DNA of 64,000 nt from Bin80 sp965116685. Lineage in GTDB: Bacteria; Bacteroidota; Rhodothermia; Rhodothermales; Bin80. Where the stretch lies: positions 2,108,001 to 2,172,000 of the forward strand of contig OZ220707.1 of the NCBI GenBank assembly GCA_965116685.1. The letters are read 5' to 3'. A program made the translations under genes and the position numbers. Position 1 is the stretch's first letter; each line of letters begins with the position of its first letter. Shown one piece after another: positions 33,981 through 43,340 of the stretch. The notes under the pieces were generated by a model that was not told the origin of the DNA, did not search any database, and saw only the letters and a list, made by a program, of their open reading frames with translations.

Positions 33981-35472
33981 CTCCCAGCCACGCCCGCTCT
34001 CCGATCAGGAACAGGTACGCCGGCAGTCCAGGGAAACCCTGGAAGCCAGCGGAATTAATCCGTACCCATATGCATGGCCGGTGAGTGATCATGTCGCTCC
34101 TGTCGTGGAGGGATTTGATGAAGCTGCCCCCACGAAGGTTGTTTCCATGGCGGGCCGCCTGATGAGTCGGCGTATCATGGGGAAGGCATCCTTTTTTGAT
34201 CTCCAGGATGTAACAGGACGGATGCAGGTCTATGTTCGAAGAGATGACATGCCGGAAGGGTTCTATAATGAAATTTTCAAACGTCATATTCATATTGGTG
34301 ACATTGTCGGGGTTGAAGGGCATGTATTTCGGACCCGCATGGGGGAGGTCACCGTGCATGCATCGAAGCTGGAACTTCTAGCCAAGGCGCTGCGCCCGCT
34401 TCCCATTGTTAAAGAGCAGGAAGGGACGGTATTTGATGAGGTTACTGAAAAGGAATTTCGGTACCGGCAACGCTATGTCGACTTAACGGTCAATCCGCAG
34501 GTACGCGAAGTCTTCGTTCAGCGTGCACGAATGATTACAGCCATCCGAAAGTTTCTGGATGAACAGGGGTTCATTGAAGTTGAAACGCCCGTTTTGCAAC
34601 CGGTCTACGGCGGAGCGTCCGCGCGGCCGTTCAAGACGCATCATAATGCACTGGACATGCCACTCTACATGCGCATTGCCGATGAGCTATATCTGAAACG
34701 GTGTATTGCCGGGGGGTTTGACGGGGTCTATGAGATTGCCAAAGACTTCAGGAATGAGGGGTTGAGTCGATTCCATAACCCGGAGTTCACCATGCTGGAG
34801 CTGTATGTTGCGTTTAAGGATTACGTTTGGATGATGGATCTGGTCGAGCAGCTGATTGAATCGGTTGCCACGACTCTGCACGGTGCTCCTCGTGTACAGT
34901 GGGGGAAAGAAGAGATTTCGCTTCAACGGCCATGGCCGAGGATTCCGTTCTTTGAAGCGATCGAAAAAAAAACCGGGCATGACCTGTATCAGCAAAGCCG
35001 GGACACGATTCTGGAGGTGGCCGGCTCTCTGAATATAGAGACCTCATCTTCAATGGGGATCGGCAAGTTGCTGGATGAAATCTTCGGTGCTTCGGTCGAA
35101 CCTGATCTGATTCAACCTACATTCATTACGGATTATCCGCTTGAGTTAAGTCCCCTTGCCAAGCGGCACCGGAGCCAGGAGGGACTGGTCGAGCGATTTG
35201 AAATGTTCGCAGGTGGCAAAGAACTTTGCAATGCGTTCAGTGAACTCAACGACCCGGATGATCAGCGTAGGCGTTTTGAGGACCAACTACGTCTCCGAAA
35301 AGGTGGAGATCTTGAGGCAATGCAAATGGACCATGATTATCTCCGTGCGCTTGAGTATGGAATGCCACCCAATGCCGGATTAGGCGTGGGGATAGATCGA
35401 CTGGCTATGCTGATGACCAATCAGAGAAGTATCCGTGATGTGATCCTATTTCCACTGATGCGTCCAGACTAA
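33970..35472 (+). CDS. lysS: Lysyl-tRNA synthetase (class II)
   Basis: Charges tRNA-Lys; 500 residues, the usual length. The N-terminal OB-fold anticodon-binding domain includes SMAGRLMSRRIMGKASFFDL. The class II core contains RYVDLTVNPQVREVF (motif 1 region), FRNEGLSRFHNPEFTMLE (motif 2) and GLGVGIDRLAMLM (motif 3). The start at 33970 overlaps the cyclophilin stop by 11 nt. It is convergent with queG. Confidence 0.97.
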   Translation: MRDSSQPRPLSDQEQVRRQSRETLEASGINPYPYAWPVSDHVAPVVEGFDEAAPTKVVSMAGRLMSRRIMGKASFFDLQDVTGRMQVYVRRDDMPEGFYNEIFKRHIHIGDIVGVEGHVFRTRMGEVTVHASKLELLAKALRPLPIVKEQEGTVFDEVTEKEFRYRQRYVDLTVNPQVREVFVQRARMITAIRKFLDEQGFIEVETPVLQPVYGGASARPFKTHHNALDMPLYMRIADELYLKRCIAGGFDGVYEIAKDFRNEGLSRFHNPEFTMLELYVAFKDYVWMMDLVEQLIESVATTLHGAPRVQWGKEEISLQRPWPRIPFFEAIEKKTGHDLYQQSRDTILEVAGSLNIETSSSMGIGKLLDEIFGASVEPDLIQPTFITDYPLELSPLAKRHRSQEGLVERFEMFAGGKELCNAFSELNDPDDQRRRFEDQLRLRKGGDLEAMQMDHDYLRALEYGMPPNAGLGVGIDRLAMLMTNQRSIRDVILFPLMRPD

Positions 35473-35506
35473 CCCTTCCGTGGCCGGGGTGAACCAAGGT
35501 TCCGAT

Positions 35507-36487
35507 TCAGATATCTTTATTCGAATCCCTGCGAAGGGCACGGGATTGTTTGGCTGCTCGTACGTTGCGCTTGAACCCTTCATATTTTGCCCGTTTCACA
35601 GCGCTTCCTTTGAAGCGTTTTCGGAAGGCTTCAAGATCTAGTTCCTCCCATTCTTCCAGCGAGGTATCCTGGATTCCTTCCCGGGGCAGGAATCGGGGCT
35701 CCTTTGTTTGTCGGCTGAATTTATTCCAAGGACATACCTCCTGACAAATATCGCATCCAAAAATCCAGTCTTCCTGCTGCGATATAATTTCTTCGGGGAA
35801 TGAATCCCCGCGGTGCTCAATCGTCCAGTACGAGATGCAACGGTTCGCATCCACGGCGTAGGGCTGGTATATCGCGTCCGTTGGACATGCATCAATGCAT
35901 CGGGTGCAGGATCCGCAATGATCATAGGTGGTGGGATTGTCACAGGCAAGCGGTACATCAACGATCAGCGTTCCAATAAAAAACCAGGACCCGATGCGGG
36001 GATTGATCAGGTTGGTGTTTTTGGCAATCCAGCCTAATCCGCTATGCTGAGCCCAAACCTTATCCATCACGGGGGCAGAATCAACAAAAACGCGGCCGGA
36101 AAGGGATTTAACTTCACCTTCCAGCCATGAATACAGTTCGTAGAGACGCTCCTTCATGACCTGATGGTAGTCATCTCCCCATGCATAGCGACTGATTTTT
36201 CCTGCATCTTGTGCGCGGACCGCTTCCTGCCAGTAACTATATAATACCGTTACGACCCGCTTTGCGCCCGGGACCAATTTTCGGGGGTCAATGCGTTTTT
36301 CGAAGTTCCGAGTCATATAGTCCATGGATGCATGTTGCCCGTTTGCAAGCCAGACCTCAAGGCGCTTTGCTTCATCATCCAGTTGCTGTGCCTCCGCGAT
36401 TCCGCATGCATCAAAGCCGAGTCTTTCCGCTTCAAGTTTGAGTCGTTTGGCCAATTCAGACGGTTGATTATGGTCAAATGCAGGCAT
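35507..36487 (-). CDS. queG: Epoxyqueuosine reductase
   Basis: The last step of queuosine tRNA modification, a cobalamin- and iron-sulfur-dependent reductase. 326 residues. Seen are GFDACGIAEA at the N-terminus, the cofactor region VDSAPVMDKVWAQHSGLGWI, and two 4Fe-4S binding motifs: CGSCTRCIDACPTDAI at about residues 190-205 and CDICQEVCPWN at about 240-250. A basic C-terminal tail follows. Complete and intact; convergent with lysS across 34 bp. Confidence 0.95.
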   Translation of the reverse strand: MPAFDHNQPSELAKRLKLEAERLGFDACGIAEAQQLDDEAKRLEVWLANGQHASMDYMTRNFEKRIDPRKLVPGAKRVVTVLYSYWQEAVRAQDAGKISRYAWGDDYHQVMKERLYELYSWLEGEVKSLSGRVFVDSAPVMDKVWAQHSGLGWIAKNTNLINPRIGSWFFIGTLIVDVPLACDNPTTYDHCGSCTRCIDACPTDAIYQPYAVDANRCISYWTIEHRGDSFPEEIISQQEDWIFGCDICQEVCPWNKFSRQTKEPRFLPREGIQDTSLEEWEELDLEAFRKRFKGSAVKRAKYEGFKRNVRAAKQSRALRRDSNKDI

Positions 36488-36492
36488 ACGAG

Positions 36493-36630
36493 CTATCGAA
36501 ATCCCATGGGATTGATCATCAGAAAAACCAAGGCCAAGGCAACTTTTTGGTGGACTGCCTTCAAAATACGGCCAATGTACTCATAAAGAACAATCTGTAC
36601 CTTTGTGCCGGGAGACAGGAGGGGTTTCAT
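36493..36630 (-). CDS. Possible 45-residue ORF upstream of queG
   Basis: An ATG at 36630 gives MKPLLSPGTKVQIVLYEYIG and a hydrophobic C-terminal part (KVALALVFLMINPMGFR), ending 5 bp before the queG start. Position and composition allow a small membrane-associated peptide or leader. There is no family match or clear ribosome binding site, so it is weakly supported. Confidence 0.3.
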   Translation of the reverse strand: MKPLLSPGTKVQIVLYEYIGRILKAVHQKVALALVFLMINPMGFR

Positions 36631-36749
36631 GGATCTATTACGGGTGGAGGATCATGCTGGGGAGGTCATGCGGGGGGAAAGTTGGGGAATTATATACGTG
36701 AGTGACCTGAAGTCATACAACCTTTTCATGGCTTCAGGATTAACGGACA

Positions 36750-36779
36750 CAATAGGGTGGACGACCATCCACCCTATTG
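36750..36779. repeat. Perfect 12-bp hairpin in the tnpB element's left part
   Basis: CAATAGGGTGGA, six-base loop, then TCCACCCTATTG. It could be the subterminal hairpin typical of IS200/IS605 left ends or a guard against read-through transcription. Confidence 0.6.
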
Positions 36780-36808
36780 CTTACCATAGTATCACCTCGA
36801 TTGATACC

Positions 36809-38052
36809 ATGCCCGTTAAGGGATTGAACGAAAAAGAGCAAACTAGTTTCCGATACCGAAGCATCGTCTATCGGCTATTGCCGGGAACGCAATCCAAGGC
36901 AAAGAAACTGGCGGGACTGGCAGGTGCCTGTCAATTCGTTTGGAATGCAATGCTGGCATAGCAGAACGAAGCCTACGCCAAAGCGAAAGAGTCTGAAGAG
37001 AAGCCCCCTCGACGAGTTTCTTCTCTCTCGGCAAACGATTCAAGGAACTGCGGGATCATGTGGACTGGCTGCCCGAATACTCGTTTGCCATTACCCGGTA
37101 CACCTTGAAGTACCAGGCAGATGCCTGGCAGGCGTACTTCAAACAGCAAAGGGAGCGTCCCAGATTCCACTCCAGAGGGCACAGTACACCGTCCTTTACG
37201 ATCCCTGACAACGTTAAGATCAAAGACGGGAAGCTACTCATTCCCAAACTGGGATACGTACAGATTCGCGGTAACAACCCGTACACCGACGGCAAACCGG
37301 TCAAGGCGGTCGTCAAGAAACTGGCAGGCAAGTGGTATGTCACGGTTTGCTACAGAGTAGAGCTGCCTGAACTGCCGGATAATGGGATTACCGTGGGAAT
37401 TGACTGGAATTGCGGTCAGGTTGCTGCAACCTATTCAGACGGGGAGCAGGAGATGATCCAGCAACCGGAGATTAAACGGAAGACGGCAAAGCTGCACCGG
37501 TATCAACGGCAGTTGGCCCGGCAACAGAAAGGATCCAATCGCAGGAAGCGTACGAGACTGAAGATCCAGAAAACCCATCGGAGTATTGCCAATACCCGTA
37601 CGAATGCAAATCATCAAGCGTCCCGGAGGATCGCCAACCGATCCTCGACCGCAGTACTGGAAGACTTGAATATCCAGAACATGACGTCCAGTGGCAAAGG
37701 TACCGTAGAGAATCCCGGTACAAACGTCAACGCGAAGGCTGGACTGAACCGAGAGATCCTGAAAACCGGATGGGGACAGTTGGATCAAATGCTGGAATAC
37801 AAATGCCGGAAGGTTATTAAGGTCCCTGCCCCTTATACGAGTCAGGACTGTAACATATGTGGACACCGGGATAAAGAGAATCGAAAGACGCAAAGTACAT
37901 TCAAGTGTATGTCCTGTGGACATGCAGATCATGCCGACCTGAACGCGGCGGCAAACATACTGGCCTCCGGGATTGGGGCAACTGCACAGCGAGAGGCGTT
38001 CGGGTTACCGACCTCTATGACCTGTGAAATGGATACGCGGAGGGCCCCATGA
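36809..38052 (+). pseudogene. tnpB: tnpB RNA-guided nuclease gene, broken in the N-terminal part
   Basis: Reading from ATG 36809 gives the usual TnpB start (YRSIVYRLLPGTQSKAKKLA, CQFVWNAML) but hits TAG at 36959-36961, probably a mutated Trp or Gln codon. A frameshift near 37015 then moves the reading to another frame, in which FFSLGKRFKELRDHVDWLPE follows. From 37060 the frame is open to 38052 and contains the RuvC residues: Asp in GIDWNCGQVA, Glu in AVLEDLNIQNM and Asp in HADLNAAANI. A zinc finger of two CxxC pairs (CNICGH, CMSCGH) lies before the last one. The RuvC core is intact, but the guide-binding N-terminus cannot be made, so the gene is likely inactive. Confidence 0.85.
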
Positions 38053-38079
38053 TGTGGGTCACTAATGTATATAATTCCC

Positions 38080-38732
38080 AAAAGTTGCATCTCTTCCGGT
38101 ACTTGCCCTCCAAAGCTCACTGGTTTGATTCGTCAGATGATTTTCGATGAATTCCCCTCATCCATGCCATGTTGACCTGCTTCGCCAGTGGGGTTGTAGC
38201 ATAGGATTCTCATAAAATGAGGCGCTATCTGGTTCTATTACAAAATTGCCGCTGGAAGTTGGAGTTCAGGAGACTGAGTAGCAAGAATTGGGGAATTAAT
38301 CTCGGTTTTGTGGGATGGCCTGCGCTGATTCTCTTCCGAAATACAATCTCTTGATCGAACCTCTTGCAAAACTCTCTCATCTGGAGGTGAATATTGCTCT
38401 GGGAGTATCTACAGGCATATTTTACGGGTTCTATTTTGCAAGAACCCCGATCTGTATAGGATTTCCCGGGGGTAGTATGAGATCTTGATCCATGTCGGGG
38501 CGTAGTGTACTGATCTGGAAGCAAAAAGACGAAATCGGATGCGGGTTTCCCAATTTAGCCTAAATTCTTTCCACTCTGATGCCTTGAAATCTCCCTGATC
38601 AAGGTTTTCGTTCGCAACCAGCCCCATATCCAAGAGTAGTATCCGAATCTGGAGATTCGTAAATTCATAGGAGAAAAAAAACCGTCTATTTCGAGAGTTT
38701 TGCAAAGTTCATCGTGAGATGGCTTACTTGGA
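38080..38732. other. Intergenic region with decayed IS-like ends
   Basis: No gene is recognised. GAACCTCTTGCAAAACTCTC at 38357-38376 is mirrored by GAGAGTTTTGCAA at 38693-38705, framing 354 bp. The end sequence shares CCTCTTGCAAAAC with the IS at 2462, so this may be a miniature or decayed relative. The sequence ahead of the surface protein gene must hold its promoter. Confidence 0.45.
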
Positions 38733-41700
38733 ATGAGGTGCCCAGAATCCAAAATGGCGAAGATCGTAGTACAGTCTCCTCTCTGCAGTAAGGGCGGCAA
38801 TCTTGCAGCCTGCGCGAAACGTGCTCTGTTTTTTCTTGGTTTTTTGGTCGTCTATCTTCCCGTTGCCGTATTTGGGCAGGAGCAGATGCCGAAAATACAA
38901 ATCCATACCGGCGCAGACCTCCAGGAATTATCCAATTTGAGCATACAGGCATTTGAAAAAAGTAATCCGACAGTCTTGAGCTATAGCCTTGAGCTCTCTG
39001 TTGGAAATGAGGGGGCAACCCATCCGTCCGGAGGAATTGGTCCAACTGGATCAGATCTGTTCGAAGGTTTATTTCCTTCCGTTCATGTTACCCCTGGCCA
39101 GGATTTACGAATTGGTGACGCAGATCTACCTGTCAGTGCAGCTGGATTTACGGGAAACAAGTTGCGGGATTTACAACAAATGATCGGAGATGCGATTTCG
39201 GTGACGGTTCTGGAGGGGAATTCGAAAACCTTCGAGGTTAACCTTGATTCCCAACCTTCAGATACAGTTACGGTCATCATTACGGGTCATGAAAACACGG
39301 ATTTAGAGGTGAGTCCGACCAAACTGACGTTTACTCCCACGAACTGGGCGCTGCAGCAGAGGGTTACGTTAACTGCGAACCTGGATTCCGATGATGAGGG
39401 TGACCAGGTGACGCTGCAACTCACGGCTTCGGAAGGAGATGCGGATCCCTCGAAGGTAGAGGTGATGATTATAGATGTCGAAGTGCTATGGGAGCGGCCA
39501 AGTCGGTCGCTTCTGGAGGGTAGCTGGACAAGATTCGGCGTTTCACTTCTTCCGCTATTGGCACCGCCTTCAGGGGATGTGACATTCACGGTTACCGGAC
39601 ATGAAAATACAGATTTACGCCCGAGTCCGACGTTGACATTTCCGAAAAATTCCTGGCAGGAATCTCAATGGCTATCGCTAACCACAGAACTGGATGGTGA
39701 TTTTTTAGATGATTACGTAACGTTGACGCTAACGGCAGAGGGCGGGGGCTACAGCGGATTGAAATATACAATAGATGTGACCATCATTGATAGGCGTCCA
39801 CAAGAGGTATTGATCACAGAGGGAGGTACGAAAGAACTCCGTTTCAGCATGAAGGGAGGCCGGCGGCCACGTCCTTTAACGGACCAGATAGCGATCTTTG
39901 ACCAGTATGATGGTACGGATTTAACGCTGGATCCAACCCAGTTGACCTTCAGAGCAGAAACTTGGCATCCGTGCATTTTTGAAGGCCGAAACACCGTGTG
40001 TTCGGATTTTGAAACGACCACGCTGAGCGCGGGGCAGGATGAAGATGCATTGGATGACGAAAATATGATGCTGTTGATAGTCACGGGCCCTCCGGGGAAT
40101 CCGCAAATAGGTGTGAAGCGTGAGATCTACGTGAGAGTTGAAGACGATGATCGCTCGAGACTGGTGATTGAACCATCAGATTTGGAGATTAATGAGGGGG
40201 GCAGGGAAGAATTTACGGTCAAACTCTCGGACCCTCCTTTGATTGCAGAATCGGACTCCGTGACGGTGACGGTTCCCGCTTTTGTGGGAAATTTAACAAC
40301 GGATCAAACCAGTTTGGTGTTCGACGACTCAAACTGGAATGTAGCGCAGACCGTAACACTAATGGCAGCGGAGGATGATGATTTACAAGACGAGATAGAA
40401 ACACTGTGGTTGACGGCGCAAGGGGGGGATATTGATAACGAACAGGGAAGGGTTGTCGTGACCATCATAGACAATGATATGCCAGATCTTTTGGTTACTC
40501 CGAGGTTAATGGAGATGGTTGAAGGGACTTCGAGGGCTATTGACGTTACGCTTTTGAGGAAGCCATCTGCAAATGTCATCGTCATTGTCAGCGGTTACGA
40601 AGGTACAGATCTAGCCGGTACGCCTCCGAGGCCGCTGAATCTGATATTTACACCACAGAACTACGATGTAACGCAGCGCATAATGCTCACGGCTGACGAT
40701 GATAATGACCTTTTGGATGAAGACATAATAATGCTACGCTTGATTGCCTTCGGAGCAGAATATGTTGAAGTAACTGCTGAGGTAATGGTAAGGATCAGGG
40801 ACAACGATGTGCCAGGGATCATCGTGAACCCGCCATCGGTAACCATGGAGGAAGGAAGTGAGAGGACATTGGATGTTACGCTTGCTTTTCTGCCTATGGG
40901 TAGGGTCACTGTAAATTTCAGTGGACATGTGGGGACGGATCTAGGCCTGAGTGATCCCCTTCTCACGTTTACGACCTCCAACTGGAATCAGGCACAAACG
41001 GTGACCTTAACGGCGGCGGAGGATGAGGATTATGAGGAGGATACGGTGGAGGTAAATCTCACAGCATCTGGCGGCGGCTACAACGGAGAGGAGGCACCCG
41101 TCACAGTGACGATTACCGACAATGATGAGCGGCCAATACCGCTGGCCATTTCTATCTATGACCGGCGGGAATTGGAAGATGCAGAGACGATTCAACTGCC
41201 CATCGAACTCAGCCGTCCCACGGATGCGGTGGTGACCGTGCAGTATGCCAGCACGGATGGCACGGCAGAGTCGGGACTGGACTATACGGCATCGCGTGGG
41301 ATTGTGATCTTTGATCCGGGTGCCACCCAGGGGGTGATTGAGATTGAGATCACCGATGATGATGTTCCAGAGTCAACAGAGACGTTTGCGGTGACCTTAT
41401 TGAAACCACGCAATGCAATCATTGCGCGTGGAACGGGGACGGGCACGATCCTGGACAATGATGGGGGGACGGCAATTCTTCGGGTGGAGGATGCACTGGT
41501 ACAGGAAGAAGAGGGAATGGTCCGTTTCCAAGTCTCACTGTCCCATCCGCAGCGTCAAATGATCTCGGCTGCATACCGGACGCAGGATGGAACGGCGAAG
41601 GCGGGGGAAGACTATGAAGCCGCTTCGGGGGTCGTGACGCTGGCACCGGGGACGTTGGATGCCATGATCGCGGTCCCGCTCCTGAAGGACGGGCTGGACT

Positions 41701-43049
41701 GGCAGGAGGAGACCTTCACGGTGCATCTGGAGTCCTCAGAAAATGCAGAGATTGCGAAGGCGGTGGGCGTGGCAACGATCCAGGCGGCAACCACGGTAAG
41801 TCAGGAAGCCTTGGAGGCGTATACGGCACGGTTTGTTCGGACGTCGGCGACCCAGGTGGTGGAGGCACTGGGGGATCGGTTCCGCGGAGCGGATGGTACA
41901 GCATGCGGGGCGGCAACGCGCGCAGAGATGTCCCGGCTCTGGTATTCGGCTTCTTCCTGGGATCCGTCCCTGGGAGAGTTGTTGGGCGGCTGCCGCATGT
42001 CGGCGACCTCGTACAGCGGGTCGTTCAGTGTATGGGGCCGGGGAGCATTCCGTCAATTCAATGGTCGGGAGGATGACGGGTTAACGCTGGATGGCGAGGT
42101 GACCACCGGGATGCTGGGGGCAGACTACCGGTGGAAGGGAGGCTGGCTGGCAGGGGTTCTACTGTCCCACAGTCAGGGCGAGGGATCGTTTGCGGCGGCG
42201 CAGGAGTCGGGAGAGATCACTGCAGGATTGACGGGCGTGTATCCGTATGTGTCGGTTGCGCGTGCAGGATGGGAGGTATGGTTGAGCGCCGGGGCCGGAC
42301 GCGGACAGGCCGATGTGCTGGAGCTGGACGGCGATCTGACATCAAGGTTTGGTGCGATGGGGGTTCGGGGAACACTGGTATCCAGTAATACCATTGGGCT
42401 GAACTACCATGGAGATGTGCTGGCGACGGATGCAGAGATTGAGGCGCATGCGGTGACGGCAGAGGTGTATCGGGTTCGGGCAGGGGTCGAAGCAAATGCG
42501 CAGATCAACAATGTGCTTCGTCCCTATGTGGAGGCGAATGTGCGCAGCGATGGCGGGAGTGCGGAGACGGGCGTGGGTCTGGAGTTTGGCGGAGGGATGC
42601 GGATAGCGTACCCGGCGTGGCGCTTGAAGGCAGATGTGCACGCACAGGGACTGGTGATGCATACGGCGGCGGGGTTCAGCGAGTGGGGGATCTCGGGATT
42701 CGTGCAGGTGGGAAACCGGTCGGAAGGATTAATGATGCGGGTACGGCCTTCATGGGGTCTGGGACAGGGAATGTCGCTGTATGGTCAGCAGACGATCCGG
42801 GATGCGGCGCCGATGGGGACAGGGGTTCACCGGACCGAGTTGGAGTTGGGGTACGGGGTTCCGTGGAAAGAGGGCAGCGCCCGATCAATCATGGGGATGA
42901 CCCAGTTGTCACAGGGCAGGATGTACCGGTTGGGCGGTGAACTTCATCCATGGGAGCGGCTGACCTTCTCGGTCTTTGGTCTGGCAAACGGCCGTGCAGC
43001 TTCACTGGGGGACATCGGATTGAATGTGCGGGGATCGCTCCGGTATTAA
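38733..43049 (+). CDS. Giant surface protein: Calx-beta repeats with autotransporter-like barrel
   Basis: 1438 residues. A signal peptide (ALFFLGFLVVYLPVAVFGQ) is preceded by a charged region; ATG 38754 is an alternative start. From residue about 150 to 1050 there are repeated Calx-beta-like units with the pattern EGxxxxxxVxLxxxP, LTFTxxNWxxxQTVTLTA and acidic turns (AEDDDLQDE, TDDDVPES) that usually bind calcium. The C-terminal 280 residues form a beta-barrel (SVWGRGAFRQFNGREDDGL, MLGADYRWKGGWLAGVLL) ending in NVRGSLRY with a terminal aromatic, as in autotransporters. Passenger and barrel in one chain suggest type V-like secretion and an adhesin role, which is inferred. The last 1.85 kb is nearly identical to the end of the gene at 47579-53560. 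Confidence 0.88.
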   Translation: MRCPESKMAKIVVQSPLCSKGGNLAACAKRALFFLGFLVVYLPVAVFGQEQMPKIQIHTGADLQELSNLSIQAFEKSNPTVLSYSLELSVGNEGATHPSGGIGPTGSDLFEGLFPSVHVTPGQDLRIGDADLPVSAAGFTGNKLRDLQQMIGDAISVTVLEGNSKTFEVNLDSQPSDTVTVIITGHENTDLEVSPTKLTFTPTNWALQQRVTLTANLDSDDEGDQVTLQLTASEGDADPSKVEVMIIDVEVLWERPSRSLLEGSWTRFGVSLLPLLAPPSGDVTFTVTGHENTDLRPSPTLTFPKNSWQESQWLSLTTELDGDFLDDYVTLTLTAEGGGYSGLKYTIDVTIIDRRPQEVLITEGGTKELRFSMKGGRRPRPLTDQIAIFDQYDGTDLTLDPTQLTFRAETWHPCIFEGRNTVCSDFETTTLSAGQDEDALDDENMMLLIVTGPPGNPQIGVKREIYVRVEDDDRSRLVIEPSDLEINEGGREEFTVKLSDPPLIAESDSVTVTVPAFVGNLTTDQTSLVFDDSNWNVAQTVTLMAAEDDDLQDEIETLWLTAQGGDIDNEQGRVVVTIIDNDMPDLLVTPRLMEMVEGTSRAIDVTLLRKPSANVIVIVSGYEGTDLAGTPPRPLNLIFTPQNYDVTQRIMLTADDDNDLLDEDIIMLRLIAFGAEYVEVTAEVMVRIRDNDVPGIIVNPPSVTMEEGSERTLDVTLAFLPMGRVTVNFSGHVGTDLGLSDPLLTFTTSNWNQAQTVTLTAAEDEDYEEDTVEVNLTASGGGYNGEEAPVTVTITDNDERPIPLAISIYDRRELEDAETIQLPIELSRPTDAVVTVQYASTDGTAESGLDYTASRGIVIFDPGATQGVIEIEITDDDVPESTETFAVTLLKPRNAIIARGTGTGTILDNDGGTAILRVEDALVQEEEGMVRFQVSLSHPQRQMISAAYRTQDGTAKAGEDYEAASGVVTLAPGTLDAMIAVPLLKDGLDWQEETFTVHLESSENAEIAKAVGVATIQAATTVSQEALEAYTARFVRTSATQVVEALGDRFRGADGTACGAATRAEMSRLWYSASSWDPSLGELLGGCRMSATSYSGSFSVWGRGAFRQFNGREDDGLTLDGEVTTGMLGADYRWKGGWLAGVLLSHSQGEGSFAAAQESGEITAGLTGVYPYVSVARAGWEVWLSAGAGRGQADVLELDGDLTSRFGAMGVRGTLVSSNTIGLNYHGDVLATDAEIEAHAVTAEVYRVRAGVEANAQINNVLRPYVEANVRSDGGSAETGVGLEFGGGMRIAYPAWRLKADVHAQGLVMHTAAGFSEWGISGFVQVGNRSEGLMMRVRPSWGLGQGMSLYGQQTIRDAAPMGTGVHRTELELGYGVPWKEGSARSIMGMTQLSQGRMYRLGGELHPWERLTFSVFGLANGRAASLGDIGLNVRGSLRY
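41202..43049 (+). repeat. Long direct repeat, copy 1 (3' end of surface protein gene)
   Basis: 1848 bp matching 51713-53560 at a constant offset of 10511, without indels. About 20 amino-acid differences in roughly 615 codons were counted by eye, most near the C-terminus. The copies could recombine or undergo gene conversion. Confidence 0.9.
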
Positions 43050-43275
43050 GGTTGATCAAAAGCGGCGCGTAGATCATCAGTTTGATCAAGGCCTAAGTGC
43101 ATGCAAGTCTGGCTCCAATGCTCTCCTCCTATGCAGATACGATCGTTCAAGCCAGTAACGCAACAGCAGGGGATAATTCATCAATATGGTTCAGTGATTC
43201 AAGTCCCCGACTTGTTTTTTGATCGTATCTGATTCGGTCAACCAGTCGTTGCACTCGTTCATGACAGGTTGCGGG

Positions 43276-43306
43276 GGGGATGCGTCAAATTTAGTGGAAG
43301 TTAGGG
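43276..43306 (+). repeat. Left terminal inverted repeat of IS256-like element
   Basis: Starts GGGGATGCGTC and contains AAATTTAGTGGAAGTT; 28 of 31 positions match the complement of 45524-45554. Confidence 0.9.
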
Positions 43307-43340
43307 GATTCACTTATAACTCCTAACCGATCGCGATTCG

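Larger units (their letters stand above)
36685..38079 (+). mobile_element. TnpB-carrying element bounded by inverted repeats
   Basis: The segment is bounded by 22-bp inverted repeats (36685-36706 and 38058-38079) that match at 20 positions and share the core GGGAATTATATAC. It contains only a tnpB gene and no tnpA. IS200/IS605-type elements usually have subterminal hairpins rather than long terminal inverted repeats, so either this is an atypical element or tnpB lies within a non-autonomous unit of another transposase. No clear target duplication was found. Confidence 0.65.

Noticed and set aside
41419..43089. Many minus-strand frames opposite the autotransporter barrel, repeated at 51930-53399
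   Set aside because: Pro/Arg/His-rich shadows of a GC-rich coding region; repeated only because the plus-strand gene is duplicated.
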